In this document: piece after piece, positions 17,637-28,247 of the stretch
How positions within the stretch are numbered: the stretch's first letter is position 1
How the letters are laid out: each line of letters opens with the position of its first letter
DNA from: Sipunculus nudus
Lineage: Eukaryota > Annelida > Sipuncula > Golfingiida > Sipunculidae
Direction: 5' to 3'
Assembly (NCBI GenBank): GCA_026874595.1
Contig: CM049316.1
Span: 21,165,839-21,229,838, forward strand
Length of the DNA stretch: 64,000 nucleotides
Notes under the pieces: model-generated
Databases searched by the model: none
Told to the model about the DNA's origin: nothing
What the model saw: only the letters and a program-made list of their open reading frames with translations
Translations under genes and position numbers: made by a program

Positions 17637-20195
17637 ATGTGTGGAATATTGTCTTGGGTGCTGCGTGTTTGCTTCGCAGTGACTGTTTTCCAGCAAATGT
17701 CAGGCGCCGTCACTTCTTCGGCCATCGACATAACTACGCTTAACACCTCGCAACGTGCGTACGCGGACCTGAAAGGGAACGAACGTTTGAACAGACTGCG
17801 GTTCTGTGACCCGCGGACGCCGTCCAAATATGTACATTTCGCTCCTCACCCCAGATGCCCCCATGCAGCTGACCATGCACAGGACCACCACGAAACCGGG
17901 ACGGTTATCACTTTCAAGAGGAATATTCAAGCTACCAGGACCGACGCCATGGCCTGCCAGTGGTTCGTATCGTACAGAAAAACGTACACGGGTTGGTTTG
18001 GTCACAAATTTATAACTGACAAATGGGACCGCCCGATTGCGCCTCCCTCGGCAGAAGAGTGTCGGAAATGGCGCTCAACAAGGGACTGCACGATCGACGG
18101 CAAGACGCACATGTTGTATTATGTCAGCATGAGCCACGACGGATACGTCACGTATTCCAGCAACATACCTGTCAGTGTGAAGTATAATTGGTTCGCGTTC
18201 GGGTACGATCCGGAAACGTACACTCACAACTGTATCATGAAAGAAGTGTATGTTGTCGCTTCTCCCCCGTATCAGGTTGTGCACACGTCACTGGGCATGG
18301 CTCAGAACCTGTCGAGCACGGGAGCCAGATCGTTTGAACTCGGCAGTCACATAACCACTGACGAATGGGTCATCGTTTGGCACAAAGTGGAACCGGCGAT
18401 GTCATGCGGTTATGTACTGGCAGAAATACACCATAACGTAACCAAGGTTAAGCTGGGTGACGGCAACGGGCGCTTCTACTTGGTGCTGGAGGACGCCAAA
18501 CAAATGCTTACATTTGACCGACAGAAACATATGATACCTAGTCTCAGTGCCATCGATCATCCCTACTGCGTGTCAAAGAGGCTGAGTATAATGAACTACA
18601 CGGAAATGTACTGGGACACCTATTACGGGATCGTCGCTTGGATACCTGACATTGTTCCCGTTTCTGAAATCGAAAACCACCTCAACCATTCCACGGTACA
18701 CCTGAATGTCAGCGTCGTGAACCATGACCACTTGTGTGAGGAGTACAAGAGGAAGCAGTACGCCAACGCTCACGGGGCTGCCGCGTTGAACTGCACGCAT
18801 TACCTTTCCCGTCGAAGACGTAGTATTGACCACGCAACCAGGTCGGAACTGCTGCTGATGACCAATGAAATAATGGAAAACGTGAGGTATTTTGTGTCAG
18901 GGAAGATTGTGGACTGGATGAACTCGCAACAGCGTCAACGTCTGGACACTTGGTGCGCTCAGAGTTATTACGACCACAACATGGCGCGTTCTCTTGCCAT
19001 TGTCAACCCGTCGTCTGTGCTGTCCGTGTACTTAGGGCGGGACGTGTATGCCAAACCGCGCGGCAGCGTTTACGAGATAAGCCGATGCAGGTTCCTCAAT
19101 GAAACGGACTTCCGTCTTGCCCGCAGTCTGGAGGTCGGCGAGGGCAAATCGTTGTGCTACAGCAGGCCTCTCATATACTTCAATGACCCGGCGGACGGGG
19201 GCAACAGGACGGCCAACATGACCGGGATAAAGGACATGGAACCTCTGCGGGGCCAGACCATGGATGACGGACGGATCGTGATCCCGCCCAAGTACACGGA
19301 ATCCTGCCGCTACCCGAACATGTTGCGTGTTTACATCAACGAGGTACCGCTCACGTACAAAAACTACACTCTTATCACCCTGCCGGACGAAAACGGGACC
19401 GAAACCGAATTTGCGGTGTTGTCGGACCTGCCTTCTGAAAATTACATCCGTGATATGAATTACGGCTACATAGTGGATGACGTCGATCCCGCCCTGCGGG
19501 ACGTCACCGATTTCCTGCCACCGATAGAGGCCGATGTCCCCATCATGGAAAACCCTTACACGGACAAGGAAATCGAAGGCGAGCTCGATCTCATGTCTAT
19601 GCTGGAAAACGCGAACCAGATGCGCGTTTTCGATCGCCATTTACGTTGGACGATGGCCATGTATCAGGTTTACACCAGCAATGACCCAGACCTGGGGAAA
19701 ATCGCTTCCGACATAATCAACGGCATCGGCAGCGCCGTTGGCACAGTATTCAATGGTGCGTTGGATTTTTTCGGTAAACTCCTTTCTGGGATTTTGGGAT
19801 TCCTCGGTACACTTGCTGGTAAGGTGATCGCTTTTATACTGGGGATAATGGTGGGTATCGGTGGCGTTTATGCCTTTTTTGTACTCCTAAGACAAATGAC
19901 AGCCCTGACCGTGCAAGCGGGGCACGGGGCCTACGTCAAGTACAGAGACAGGAAAAGCGGGGTGCCAACGGTTGTTATCAGAGACCGTCGGTCGTCCACG
20001 TCGTCGAGTTCCTCCTCTACGTCGTCGTCGTCCGAGGGAGAAGACGAACCGACGGGAAAAGGCGAGCAAACCCGTCTGCTGGGGAAAACAGGAAAAGATA
20101 ACATTGTGAACGCTGAAAAGGACATGTGGGGCAAGAAATGGAATAAAAGATCGACAAGACGGGACAAATTGTCCATATGGCCTAGCGTATATTAA
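17637..20195 (+). CDS. Glycoprotein B-like class III fusion protein
   Basis: This is the membrane fusion glycoprotein. The ATG at 17637 gives a signal peptide (CGILSWVLRVCFAVTVF core); the frame upstream has only a GTG. The ectodomain has many N-glycosylation sites and paired Cys residues. A fusion-loop-like region lies around YTGWFGHKFITDKW. A furin site, SRRRRS, sits at about residue 391. Near residues 694-751 is a long hydrophobic membrane-proximal and membrane-spanning region, followed by a cytoplasmic tail of about 100 residues with a poly-Ser acidic stretch. Length (852 residues) and domain order agree with herpesvirus gB. The gene is intact. AATAAA follows the stop codon directly. Confidence 0.85.
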   Translation: MCGILSWVLRVCFAVTVFQQMSGAVTSSAIDITTLNTSQRAYADLKGNERLNRLRFCDPRTPSKYVHFAPHPRCPHAADHAQDHHETGTVITFKRNIQATRTDAMACQWFVSYRKTYTGWFGHKFITDKWDRPIAPPSAEECRKWRSTRDCTIDGKTHMLYYVSMSHDGYVTYSSNIPVSVKYNWFAFGYDPETYTHNCIMKEVYVVASPPYQVVHTSLGMAQNLSSTGARSFELGSHITTDEWVIVWHKVEPAMSCGYVLAEIHHNVTKVKLGDGNGRFYLVLEDAKQMLTFDRQKHMIPSLSAIDHPYCVSKRLSIMNYTEMYWDTYYGIVAWIPDIVPVSEIENHLNHSTVHLNVSVVNHDHLCEEYKRKQYANAHGAAALNCTHYLSRRRRSIDHATRSELLLMTNEIMENVRYFVSGKIVDWMNSQQRQRLDTWCAQSYYDHNMARSLAIVNPSSVLSVYLGRDVYAKPRGSVYEISRCRFLNETDFRLARSLEVGEGKSLCYSRPLIYFNDPADGGNRTANMTGIKDMEPLRGQTMDDGRIVIPPKYTESCRYPNMLRVYINEVPLTYKNYTLITLPDENGTETEFAVLSDLPSENYIRDMNYGYIVDDVDPALRDVTDFLPPIEADVPIMENPYTDKEIEGELDLMSMLENANQMRVFDRHLRWTMAMYQVYTSNDPDLGKIASDIINGIGSAVGTVFNGALDFFGKLLSGILGFLGTLAGKVIAFILGIMVGIGGVYAFFVLLRQMTALTVQAGHGAYVKYRDRKSGVPTVVIRDRRSSTSSSSSSTSSSSEGEDEPTGKGEQTRLLGKTGKDNIVNAEKDMWGKKWNKRSTRRDKLSIWPSVY

Positions 20196-20201
20196 AATAA
20201 A
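20196..20201 (+). terminator. Poly(A) signal of the gB gene
   Basis: AATAAA begins one base after the gB stop codon. Confidence 0.7.
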
Positions 20202-20266
20202 AAAACGTATACGTCTTATATAGACCTATGGGTTGTCTTGTATGCAACTGTACAAGTAATGGACCA

Positions 20267-20282
20267 CCCCCCCCCCCCCCCC
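20267..20282. repeat. C16 homopolymer between convergent genes
   Basis: A run of 16 C lies between the ends of gB and of the minus-strand 238-residue gene. Similar runs occur at 33060-33074 (G15) and 61966-61982 (C17), all in intergenic DNA. Confidence 0.9.
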
Positions 20283-20428
20283 TCCTCTTTCCACCATTGT
20301 ATAATGATCAATAAAAGTAACAAGAAAACGTGTCAGTTGTTGTCGTTTATTGAAAAGCAAACAAGTGATATACATGTGCCTGAATCCGTATATATCCGAA
20401 CTGTGAACTTTAACAAAATGTCGGGTGT

Positions 20429-21145
20429 TCACGGTAAACTTTGCTGACGAACGATATGAAAAATACAGCAACAAACACGCAACACGTCGTTCAGATCAGC
20501 TCTCACTGTCCCTGGTAGACCCAAGTTCATCGATATAGAACCGGCGTCGGGGAAAATGTAACTCGTGACGTCTTCCCACGGGTGACGAGTTATGCTGGCG
20601 TTAACAGCGTTCGACGACGACACTCCGATCACGATATCCGCAGGCAAGGGCCCTGTCAACAGCCCGGCGGGTCCTCCGCGTTGTCCGCGAAATGTTTGTT
20701 TCATCCCACGCACGAAACGGTTCAGCTTCCCTTTTCCCTTCCCGCGTATGAACGAGACGCGCTCATCTCCAGCCTGCCAAATACAAACTGACGTGGAGTC
20801 CGTCTCGACGTCAACACTGGTGTCTGAAGTGCTGTGCCGTGCGGAATCTGACCCCAACCATCGTTTGAACTGCATGTCGAGATCCGTTGACCGTACAAGA
20901 ACTCTGTTTCCTGTGACGTGGAATACGACCGTTTTATCACCACTCGTCGCCAGGTTGAAAAACACGTGAACATCCGAACCGCTGTCGAGGCACCAGTAAA
21001 GAAGGATTCCATCTGATTCGAGGTGCAGCGTGTTCAACACGTAATCTGTGACACGACTGTTAGAGTTTGTTGTTCCACTTCCGGGAACCGTAGCAGACAG
21101 GCGGTTCTTTCTACCGGTTGCGCGGTGCATAGTTTCAAGAGTCAT
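20429..21145 (-). CDS. Unknown protein, 238 residues; possible distant paralogue of the 34815-36062 protein
   Basis: A complete frame from ATG at 21145. It shares a spaced pattern with the 415-residue product at 34815-36062: an alternating beta stretch (DVHVFFNLATSGDKTVVFHV against TVNVFYGLNCKTGASSLCVV), then a C-x-W segment and an FIRGKGKGK/FVHGRGKGK motif. Family unknown. The last residues (DVLRVCCCIFHIV) are Cys-rich and hydrophobic and could be lipid-modified. It overlaps no other gene and ends convergent to gB. Confidence 0.7.
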   Translation of the reverse strand: MTLETMHRATGRKNRLSATVPGSGTTNSNSRVTDYVLNTLHLESDGILLYWCLDSGSDVHVFFNLATSGDKTVVFHVTGNRVLVRSTDLDMQFKRWLGSDSARHSTSDTSVDVETDSTSVCIWQAGDERVSFIRGKGKGKLNRFVRGMKQTFRGQRGGPAGLLTGPLPADIVIGVSSSNAVNASITRHPWEDVTSYIFPDAGSISMNLGLPGTVRADLNDVLRVCCCIFHIVRQQSLP

Positions 21146-21215
21146 ACTTTTGTTCGGGGGGGCACAACAGACGTTGTGACAAACACAAATAAAAGGTGTC
21201 TACCGTGCGCGATTT

Positions 21216-22292
21216 CTAGTCCGTGTCACCGCACGTGCATCCCATTTCCTTCATCTTTTTGTAGAAGACGGATTCGGGGTCAGAGCAAACGACAAACACG
21301 GTAGGCACGCCGCCATGGTGCGATGCCTTGCTTTCATACATTTCGTTGGCTTCAACCATAAACAAAGGCTTGCGCGTCTGAATGTCCATCGCCAGGTTCA
21401 TCGGGCGTTCTTGTCCGTCGTCCCGCTTGTTTGTGACGCGGACGGCTTTTGCGCCGTTGTCTTGTGAAGGTTTGCACAAGACACAGTAAGCGGGGTATTC
21501 TAAGGGCTCGTCGTCATCATCAATCGTCGTGTCCGTTACAGGTGCTAGGTCATACAAGCGCACGTCGGTGCACGGTCTCACGGGAGCGCCGTCCCTTTTT
21601 ACCAAGTCTTCCAAGTGAACATACCACAGGCGATGGACGGCCCCGGTCACCGGATCCATTTCCTCCATTAGATATCCCTGTGTGGATATCATATTTTCTA
21701 TGTAGCGGTTCATTTTAGGATGCTTGCATTGTACCAGCACAGAATGGGGGTGAGGGAACTGGCGGTCCCCCGGTGGCACAGGCTCCAAGGATCCGTGAAC
21801 AGAACATGGCCGGTGGCGTTTCGTTGAATGCGTATCAAGAGACGTGACATCCGTAGTGTCTGGAGTTGTGCTGGGATGTTTGTCATACTTCGTCTCAGAG
21901 GGCGTTTGTGGGGTGCTGGCAGTTGTTTGAATGTTCTGATTCGGCTTAGGTTGCGCGACTGAAGAAGATAAACGTAACTTGCTTTTTCCGCGGAGCGTAC
22001 GGTCAGAACGGCATTGTTGGCTCTTTGACTTGGTTGCATGAATCATTTCCTTTTTCTCCATCTTTTTCCTTTTCAGTTGCACCCGTGCGTCTTCCGCACA
22101 TTCTAACATTCCTGCGCCCAACCAGTTTTCTAACGCTTCCTGGTCGATTTTCTGTTCGCGGACTGTCACGCCTGGTAGAGGTGCGGGCCCGTCCTGCGTT
22201 TCCTGGCATGTGGCTATGGCAGCTATATGGTGAAGAGCGGCCATTGACTCGCGATTGCGGGTATTCTTTGTGGTATGATCTGCCGTGTCCAT
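21216..22292 (-). CDS. Unknown protein, 358 residues, basic disordered middle
   Basis: The start is taken at the ATG at 22292 (MDTADHTTKN); the longer frame begins with GTG. Residues 75-190 are rich in Lys, Ser, Thr, Pro and Gln (RKKMEKKEM and a Thr/Pro-rich stretch) and are likely disordered and nuclear. The C-terminal 170 residues look folded and contain CVLCKP and a terminal CTCGDTD. There is no signal peptide. Function is not recognised; it may be a regulatory or tegument protein. Confidence 0.7.
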   Translation of the reverse strand: MDTADHTTKNTRNRESMAALHHIAAIATCQETQDGPAPLPGVTVREQKIDQEALENWLGAGMLECAEDARVQLKRKKMEKKEMIHATKSKSQQCRSDRTLRGKSKLRLSSSVAQPKPNQNIQTTASTPQTPSETKYDKHPSTTPDTTDVTSLDTHSTKRHRPCSVHGSLEPVPPGDRQFPHPHSVLVQCKHPKMNRYIENMISTQGYLMEEMDPVTGAVHRLWYVHLEDLVKRDGAPVRPCTDVRLYDLAPVTDTTIDDDDEPLEYPAYCVLCKPSQDNGAKAVRVTNKRDDGQERPMNLAMDIQTRKPLFMVEANEMYESKASHHGGVPTVFVVCSDPESVFYKKMKEMGCTCGDTD

Positions 22293-22406
22293 GAGTGCGG
22301 ATGTATTCGTGATATGAACAAAATGCACTTTGCTGCCAGGACTGAATTGTACATCGTGTGACGCAACCACGGGTCTCCGTCACAGATAAAAGGTGTCGGA
22401 TGTGGA

Positions 22407-24704
22407 TCATGCTGTTCCGCCTGTCAGTTCGGGAAGGCCAAAAACACGCATGTATTCGTGAATGCTGTCATGCAAGTGCATCGCGCAATCACATGCATAC
22501 CAACAAAGGCAACCTTGACACAGGTGTTTTTGCGGGATTTTGTTCCGGCAAAGACCCACGACATGCTTCACTCTCTTTTCATGGAGCGACAGCTCTGTTT
22601 CGTCTGTGTTCTCGTTCCAGCTCGATGAGGGTCCGTGGAAGTGTGTGTCTTCGAAATGACGCACGCACGTCGCTCTCTGAAGCGCTTGTGCGTTTTTTGC
22701 GTCGCAGGAACAGCAAACTGCGTTCTCGAAGCCTTCCCCGATGGTGTGGACAAGTTCGTAGCACGTTCTCTCACCATTGCATACCTGCACGACGCACAGC
22801 GATGCTTTCGATACGCAACCTTTTTTCTTCCCGGTGCATCTCGGCGTCCCTACCACGGCGGGAGGGTCCTTCGTAGATCCTGTGACTGTCACTGGACCGA
22901 ACCGCCCGGATGTGACGTAAGCCATCGGCACCCCGTGCCTGTCACCGGAACAGAGCATCATGTGGCGTTCGGCGTGCACGTACAGTTCACGCGAAATCCG
23001 TTTTGCCATCGCAGGCGGAGCAGGGGCTTCGTAAACCCTGTGCCATGACAAGGGCAGGGCTGTGACTGAGAACCCTCCGTAAGGAGTTCCCACCCGCAGG
23101 CTCGGTGTGTGCACGAAGCGGGGTTGACATTTCCCGCCCTTGTTCAGACGATCTACGTCAACGCAAACGCTGCGGGTGAACTCTGTTATGAACGGCTTCC
23201 GGACGCACTTGGCCTGGCACAGCGTGCACGCAACCTTCAAGAATGTTATGTATTCTAGTCCACCAGCCAACGTATCTGATATCGTGCTGTACATCTGCCA
23301 ACGGTACCTTTCCTGTATAAAGGAACGTAACACGAAACCTACAAGGTCTGCTTCTTGTGATTTGTTTTCTACATTGTTTGTTCCGACACTCATGACAGCC
23401 GGTCCCCTTCCGAGTGGTACAAACACGGTGCGTCGCAGCATTTTACTCATGTTCTTAATTTTATGGAGGATAACTGCATCCATGTGACCCGTTCGCTGCT
23501 GGGACAGCGCATGCGGTCGCTTTTCGCTACACGCCGTCTTGCAACGGTTTAGCCAATGTTTCATGATAGGCCCCATACCTGAGAACAGATTAGTCCTGGG
23601 GTCTGGACCCGCGTTCACAATGCAGCCATTTGGTAATGATACGGCTACCGCCCTGGCGGAAGTGGAGCGGCAAAGGTTTACACGGCTAAGGTGTTCAACT
23701 GCGTTCAACGAGGATACGTGTACCAAACTCGGAGCAACAGGTTCAGAACACGCCCGCTGCCACGTTTCCGAATTACCCTGGTCGCCGTTGCTTTCATCCG
23801 CTGGGGCAAACGTGGGCTGGGCAGAAGAACAAACCTCACGGAAAAATGAAATCCTGTTGCGTATGACTTCACCCAGGCAAGACGGTGTGGGCATCTCTGC
23901 GTGCTCCGTCACGCCCTGCTCGTCTGCTGCGTCTCCCGAGCCTTCCCCTTTTGTGGTTTGTATCAGGTTTTCGGACAGCGACAGGTACCATTGGCGTGCT
24001 GGGGCGGATGCGCCGCTTCCGAATTCGTATATACAGTTGATTATGGCCTCCTGTAGCTCTACATCTATTGACAGGCAATCGCTTAAACTTTCATGTAGGA
24101 AGACGCGTCTCAGACGACGCCTGTATTCTCTGGCCCGCGACAGGCAAGCGGCATGTGCGTCATCGTCCACGTCCGTGTCAAAGGGTATAACACTCAGACT
24201 GCACGCGCAGCACAGGTCATAAACCAAAGAAACGTCTTGCGCAAAACCCGATTCTCTCTGTCGATCAGTATCATTGGACATATTGTGACAGAACCACTTG
24301 TAAAACCGCAGTCCCAGATTGTAAGTATACAACCATGCAGTTGCATTCGGGCCTCCCGTCTCAAAGAAGGAACACAAGTCCGATAACCGGTCAACACCTT
24401 CGGGGTCGAACAGCAGTGGTTGTGCTACGCATCTTAACAGAAAAACCTCTTCTGTTGACAGATCACACTGCGTAATTTTGAAGGCAGCGAGACCTGAATC
24501 TCGGATCGCATGTTTTACGCTTTGTGTGAGAAATCCGTCCAGACCGGCCTTGTCCGCTCTTTGGTACTGCGTGAGGAATATCGCCCGGCATAACCCCCGT
24601 AGAAATTGGGTGTGAGCGTGAATGACGGATTCGGTGGTGGTGGTCGAATCGCCCCCATCTCGAGGGCGCGTCGCTGATGGCGCGTGATACGATACAGACG
24701 ACAT
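22407..24704 (-). CDS. Cys/His-rich protein, 765 residues
   Basis: A complete frame from ATG at 24704, only 9 bases downstream of the preceding gene's stop. The N-terminal part is helical. The C-terminal half carries several Cys/His clusters (CTLCQAKC, CCSCDAKN..C..H, CRNK...CQGCLCWYACDC..H), suggesting multiple zinc sites. Among herpesvirus core genes, the packaging accessory protein UL32/ORF68 and the terminase subunit UL28 are Cys-rich proteins of comparable size, but I see no decisive motif for either. It is most likely a nuclear protein. Confidence 0.75.
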   Translation of the reverse strand: MSSVSYHAPSATRPRDGGDSTTTTESVIHAHTQFLRGLCRAIFLTQYQRADKAGLDGFLTQSVKHAIRDSGLAAFKITQCDLSTEEVFLLRCVAQPLLFDPEGVDRLSDLCSFFETGGPNATAWLYTYNLGLRFYKWFCHNMSNDTDRQRESGFAQDVSLVYDLCCACSLSVIPFDTDVDDDAHAACLSRAREYRRRLRRVFLHESLSDCLSIDVELQEAIINCIYEFGSGASAPARQWYLSLSENLIQTTKGEGSGDAADEQGVTEHAEMPTPSCLGEVIRNRISFFREVCSSAQPTFAPADESNGDQGNSETWQRACSEPVAPSLVHVSSLNAVEHLSRVNLCRSTSARAVAVSLPNGCIVNAGPDPRTNLFSGMGPIMKHWLNRCKTACSEKRPHALSQQRTGHMDAVILHKIKNMSKMLRRTVFVPLGRGPAVMSVGTNNVENKSQEADLVGFVLRSFIQERYRWQMYSTISDTLAGGLEYITFLKVACTLCQAKCVRKPFITEFTRSVCVDVDRLNKGGKCQPRFVHTPSLRVGTPYGGFSVTALPLSWHRVYEAPAPPAMAKRISRELYVHAERHMMLCSGDRHGVPMAYVTSGRFGPVTVTGSTKDPPAVVGTPRCTGKKKGCVSKASLCVVQVCNGERTCYELVHTIGEGFENAVCCSCDAKNAQALQRATCVRHFEDTHFHGPSSSWNENTDETELSLHEKRVKHVVGLCRNKIPQKHLCQGCLCWYACDCAMHLHDSIHEYMRVFGLPELTGGTA

Positions 24705-24713
24705 TCGTGATTT

Positions 24714-27700
24714 TTAAAACACGTGCGTTTTCATCCAAACGCAAAAGTCATTCCAAACAGGAGAGCTGTGAACATCTGTCACGCTGTCTTGTGCAGTAAA
24801 CGGCGTGCCGTGGATGCACGTGTGTATATCCCACAAGGCGGACTGGCTGTTACTACTGGCCACCGCCTTATATTGGGTGATGCTCCTCAGCCATCTTTCG
24901 GTCTGTCCAGTCGATACTGCAGGGCAGGAATCCTTTATGCAACGCTTCAGGTATCCAGATAGGTTTGGACGGGAGGGATCCCACAGGAATAATGGTGCTT
25001 TTCTTGTGATCATGCAGCGCATGTGTGCCCGCAGCTCATCTGATTCGGATCCTGTGTCAAGCAAACTTTCTGCGATTTGCACGCAGATGTTGTTTATGTT
25101 TTGTGCCCTTCGGCGCAAAAAGTTGACCCGTTTTTGTCTAAGCGTTGGCGTCTCCTTAGCGTCCGTCGGAGGGACAGGTAGCCGACGCAAAAATATGCGG
25201 CACATTCCGCACAGCCGCCCGATGGCTTTCAACAACAGGGTAGTGGCCAAGTAGCTGCCCGCCCGGAAACGGGCGTGCACCACGTTATTTGAACTTGAAC
25301 CACTCGTAACGTGGGCGTGCATGAACCTTTCCACAAAATGCAGCACCCATATTCCCAACGGTTTCAAATGCCGTGCGATCTTTGCCTTCCATTGATCCTC
25401 TATGTTCAAAAGCGACAACCGTTGTGTCCAGAGGTCTGTTTTCCCACAGTCCCACCAGTCGCCCGACACCAAGAGGTCCTGTTCCTTTGCCGTCTTTGGT
25501 TTCATCGCCTGGCTCAGGACGATGTCCTCCATTATCATGTTGACCAACGGGGAAGCCCCTCCTGCTTTTGTTCGATCGCATGCATTACCCATACAGTCGG
25601 GTATGCATGTCGCTAACAGGTAGATCGCCGTCTTTCCTGAAAGGTGCAGACCTAGCCACCCGGCCATGCGTCGCACTTGTGCCTGTGTCTGGATCCGGGC
25701 GTGCTCGCATCCTTTATCCCACAGCATGTTATCCGTTGTCGGCATATATGACCACAGGGAATCCCGTCGGGACACTGAATCGTCCCACTTCTCCCTGCAT
25801 TTTTCCAGCAACAAACGGAACGCTTGTTCTGGTTCTTCTCTGACGCAGGTTCGTTCAGACAGTGGCCATACCGCGCCTACGTAAACATCGCCCTCCTGAA
25901 TCCTCTGTCTGCTGTATGGGGTATCATCGGTGGAAAGCGACCCATTCTCGAAACAGTCTGCAGCGCTGAACCCCACCACGTCAGCAGCAGCCGTCAACAA
26001 CACCTTCAGGGCAATCTTGTCCTCCTTGCACATGTCGCCCATAAGCCGTATGTATACGTGGTGTTGTGGCAGCTCGGGGGACAGCAGGTTAAACAGGACA
26101 ACGTCTGCATCAGGCGGTTCATCCTTTCTCCGCTCCCGAAAACGCATCGATTGCCTCACGTGAGACTTCAAACGTGCGACACCCGTCCCTCTGCATCTCG
26201 ACACATAGTTCACACACATGTACACGTACGCTGCCATGACCTTCCCCATTATATCGCACAACCACACAGGGGTCACACTGGTAGCCTCTTTGGGCGTTTC
26301 TACAGGCAAAGCTGTGTCGTCACTTGCAGACGTTGCCTCACCGGAAAAAGTCTCCTTTGCTGTGGCAGCATGTTGTGATATGTCTTCGTCCACGTCGCTG
26401 TCGTATTCCTCGAAGGTAACGCCGGGTTTACTCTGAACGAATGACGGATGGTCCACCCCATATGCTTTCGTTGTAGATTGGCTTTTGCTGTCTGCTGTAA
26501 GTTTCGGGAGCTGTGCCCGAGGGACTGCAACCAACCTGGCGACCCGCTCACAGTTGTACGCAGCAAGCTCCGAGGTGGTCAAACTTAGTTTTTCGGCTTT
26601 GTCAGCCCAGGCTGTGTCCAACCATGAAAGGTGTGGTAACTCTGTTTGTTTCTTCTGTCTACAGGTCGACGCGACCCATTTCTCTGTGCCGTGTAGGCTC
26701 GGTTGTGAACAAATACTTAAATTTCGTTTCTGTCTTTTTTCTAAATGCCGTAGTTGCGTGTCCTCGGATGGTACGCCTGTTTTGGCGGCGTCAGCGATCA
26801 AGCACAGAAGTTTGTTCATCCACTGGTGGCATTTAGCCCGCACGGTCGCAAATCGCTCCCGTCCCAAGAGGTTGTCCAAGTTGCGTGATGTGTCAACGGC
26901 GCTTTTGTCCTCCCGATGTTTGTCTGCTGTCCAGACGCATACCCAGGCCGGAGCCAGTTCGAAATTATCCAGTTCGCAGAGGGCGTAAGACGTGGGTGTT
27001 AAGGCCTTCCACAGAACTGGGTGATCCTTCAGACGGTAGCTGTAACAGTCACACGTGTGTAGACTTTCGTCCGACGGATCGGCAGTATTTTGCCAGCGTT
27101 TGTCAGACGCGTTGCACGATTTATGGTTTTTCCCGTTTTGTGGCAGTAGGTCAGCTAGTAGCAGCCTGTAACGTTTGCCTGAAAGATGAACCGTCTCGTA
27201 CGTCAGGACAGCTGCCCCCGCATCCCGCACTAAGTGTTCTTCATTTTCCCGCCATTGGTCACCTGCTTTGTGAAGATTGAGGGCTGTTGAGATATCCCCA
27301 TCACCCTGGAATTCAACCGGTAGGGACTCTATGAAAGATGAACGGCAGTTCCCCCATGCACTGTCTGCGTCGCACGGGGCCAGCCCTGACTCTATGGCAT
27401 TCGCGTCTTGGTTGAATCGGCGAACTCCCATATCCATGAAACCCGGTTGCATATGTCTTCCTTGAAATGCCCCTGTCAGGCCCTTCCAGTCGGCATGCAC
27501 AGTGTGAAACAAGTAAGGGTCTGGTAACTTGATCAGTTGGCTCAAGTGCGCACCTAGTGACACCGACCCGTTCACCTTTGTGTCATTGGAAATGTAGCCC
27601 CTCCAAAACAAACTTTGGGTATCTGCCCGATACATCAAGAAACCCGTGTACAGGTGTATGATCGCCACTGGAGTCCATGTCGTAGGATCAAACCCGAGGA

Positions 27701-27864
27701 TGAACCCATTTTCACAAGGGCTAGTGTCAACAGACGTCCTTTCAACCCAAAGATCCCATGGTTTACGGCCGCGTTTTTTAAAATTCGTGCCACGCACTTG
27801 GAGCTTACGCTTCAATGATTCGGAAGGTGCATAGGGCACCAGACCTTCGTTCTTGCATGACACC
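24714..27864 (-). CDS. Unknown large protein, ~1050 residues, main exon
   Basis: An open frame of about 1050 codons without an ATG near its beginning; upstream it reaches only a GTG at 27947, directly after a stop. A good splice acceptor (pyrimidine-rich tract then TAG) ends at 27865. A possible tiny first exon (ATG at 27970, donor GTATGAG at 27953) would join it in phase, giving an 89-base intron. No domain is recognised. Cys residues are spread through the chain, a central acidic stretch (EEYDSDVDEDIS) is likely disordered, and the C-terminal third is basic and helical. It could be a tegument, primase-associated or late-transcription protein. Confidence 0.7.
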
Positions 27865-27953
27865 CTACGGCAAAAGATAAAAAATGCTGACAATCCATCG
27901 TTACATTTACTGCGTTCAAATATCCAGGAGCATTTGGACAGATACACTCATAC

Positions 27954-27970
27954 GAACACTTCACGTACAT
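27954..27970 (-). CDS. Possible first exon of the gene at 24714-27864
   Basis: Seventeen bases starting with an ATG and ending before GTATGAG. The phase fits the acceptor at 27865. This is inference from splice-site resemblance only; a non-ATG start in the main exon is the alternative. Confidence 0.3.
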
Positions 27971-28073
27971 CACAAATATCAACAAAAACACAATAAAGAC
28001 GGTTATGGATACGACGGTTTATACGATATGTAACAAACATGCAGTAAATACGCGCCCGGGCTAACCGGAGCTG

Positions 28074-28125
28074 TACATAAACCTGTTTTATTTCATATCT
28101 ACATAAACCTGTTTTATTTCATATA
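28074..28125 (-). terminator. Duplicated poly(A) region downstream of the first IAP gene
   Basis: The 25 bases at 28074-28098 are repeated exactly at 28101-28125. On the minus strand each copy contains AATAAA, about 125-150 bases after the end of the IAP gene. The rest of the gap 27971-28247 shows no coding signal. Confidence 0.55.
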
Positions 28126-28247
28126 CAGTAATACACAATATCCACAGGGGCCGTTATACGAACTGTTCTAGAATATACGACTGATAATACACATGGTCCG
28201 TGGGTAATAAAGTCCGCGCGCCAGTACAACAATGTTTTAGTCGATAC

